From Rhizobiales bacterium YIM 77505 (GTDB lineage: Bacteria; Pseudomonadota; Alphaproteobacteria; Rhizobiales; Beijerinckiaceae), in NCBI GenBank assembly GCA_000745135.1, contig JQNH01000001.1, positions 3,705,501-3,769,500 on the forward strand: a DNA stretch of 64,000 bases, written 5' to 3'. The position numbers and the translations under genes are program-made. The notes under the pieces were generated by a model. That model worked only from the letters and a program-made list of their open reading frames with translations. It made no database searches and was not told where the DNA came from. Below, one piece after another: positions 63,608 to 64,000 of this stretch (its first letter is position 1; each line of letters begins with the position of its first letter).

Positions 63608-64000
63608 ATGAGACGCGTCGTCGTCACGGGGATGGGCATCGTCTCGTCCATCGGCAACAACACCCAGGAGGTGCTCGCCTCCTTACGCGAGGCCCGGTCC
63701 GGCATCGTCAAGGCTGAGGAGTATGAGCGCCTCGGTTTCCGCTGCCAGGTTCATGGTGCCCCGACCCTCGACCCCGAGGAGGCGGTGGACCGGCGCGCTG
63801 CGCGTTTCCACGGGGGCGGGACCGCGTGGAATCACGTGGCCATGGAGCAGGCCATCCGCGACGCAGGGCTCGAGGATCGCGAGGTCTCGAACGAGCGCAC
63901 CGGCATCATCATGGGGTCGGGCGGCCCGTCGACCCGGGCGATCGTAGAGGCGGCCGACACAGCCCGCAGCAAGGGCCCGAAGCGCGTGGGCCCCTTCGCC
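63608..64000 (+). CDS. fabB: 3-oxoacyl-ACP synthase I, N-terminal part
   Basis: First 131 codons of a gene running off the right edge. MRRVVVTGMGIVSSIGNNTQEVLASLREARSG is the KAS I opening; ERTGIIMGSGGPSTR follows. The catalytic Cys-His-His lie beyond the window. 87 bases after fabA, so likely one operon for unsaturated fatty-acid synthesis. Confidence 0.95.
   Translation, partial: MRRVVVTGMGIVSSIGNNTQEVLASLREARSGIVKAEEYERLGFRCQVHGAPTLDPEEAVDRRAARFHGGGTAWNHVAMEQAIRDAGLEDREVSNERTGIIMGSGGPSTRAIVEAADTARSKGPKRVGPFA

Overview
This is a GC-rich chromosomal segment from an alphaproteobacterium, almost certainly order Hyphomicrobiales (Rhizobiales). The evidence is gene content and order: infB-rbfA-truB-rpsO-pnp; pckA next to chvI-chvG-hprK-PTS IIA-HPr-ahcY; divL-tsaE/amgK-murU-addB-addA-trxA; rnd-lptC-lptA-lptB-rpoN-hpf-ptsN; and fabA-fabB. 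EcfG-type promoters and a CtrA-type box point the same way. Genus cannot be fixed from the sequence alone.

Layout. 1-9.6 kb: translation and RNA-decay cluster (YlxR-like protein, infB, rbfA, truB, rpsO, pnp). Between truB and rpsO sit an opposite-strand YciE/YciF-type ferroxidase gene with an EcfG-type promoter and an intact IS481-family element with a 6-bp target duplication. 9.7-15 kb: RidA, a class II amidotransferase, two unrelated Na+/H+ antiporters in tandem and an L-2-hydroxyglutarate oxidase-like flavoprotein. 15-23 kb: pckA, a HugZ-like protein, the ChvI/ChvG two-component system, the regulatory PTS (HprK, EIIA, HPr) and ahcY behind a dyad operator. 23-35 kb: DivL with Tyr in place of the catalytic His, a TsaE-AmgK fusion with a MurU-like partner, AddB, AddA and thioredoxin.

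35-41 kb: accessory genes: a Trp/Gly-repeat secreted protein, a secreted caspase-like protease divergent from an RtcB-type RNA ligase, and a translationally coupled dehydrogenase pair. 41-46 kb: a vitamin B12 uptake locus with a cobalamin riboswitch, TonB-dependent receptor, permease, ATPase and a divergent binding protein. 46-51 kb: aminotransferase, GYD protein, orphan PotF-type binding protein, class I fumarase. 51-57.5 kb: PtsN, HPF, RpoN, LptB, LptA, LptC and RNase D. 57.5-64 kb: two small secreted glycine-zipper proteins, tRNA-Leu(CAG), an NDUFA9-like protein, a CysZ-like membrane protein, a D-glycerate dehydrogenase, an SH3-domain protein, a probable remnant of irr, fabA and the start of fabB.

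Most of the window is core Hyphomicrobiales chromosome. Envelope stress and growth control dominate: ChvG/ChvI, the nitrogen-type PTS, RpoN, DivL, Lpt transport and peptidoglycan-sugar recycling. I found no CRISPR array, prophage or clear novel defence system. The most interesting signals are regulatory (EcfG sites, CtrA box upstream of divL, ahcY operator, B12 riboswitch) and evolutionary (IS481 insertion whose target duplication supplies the transposase stop codon, possible irr loss, paralogous repeat-rich secreted proteins).
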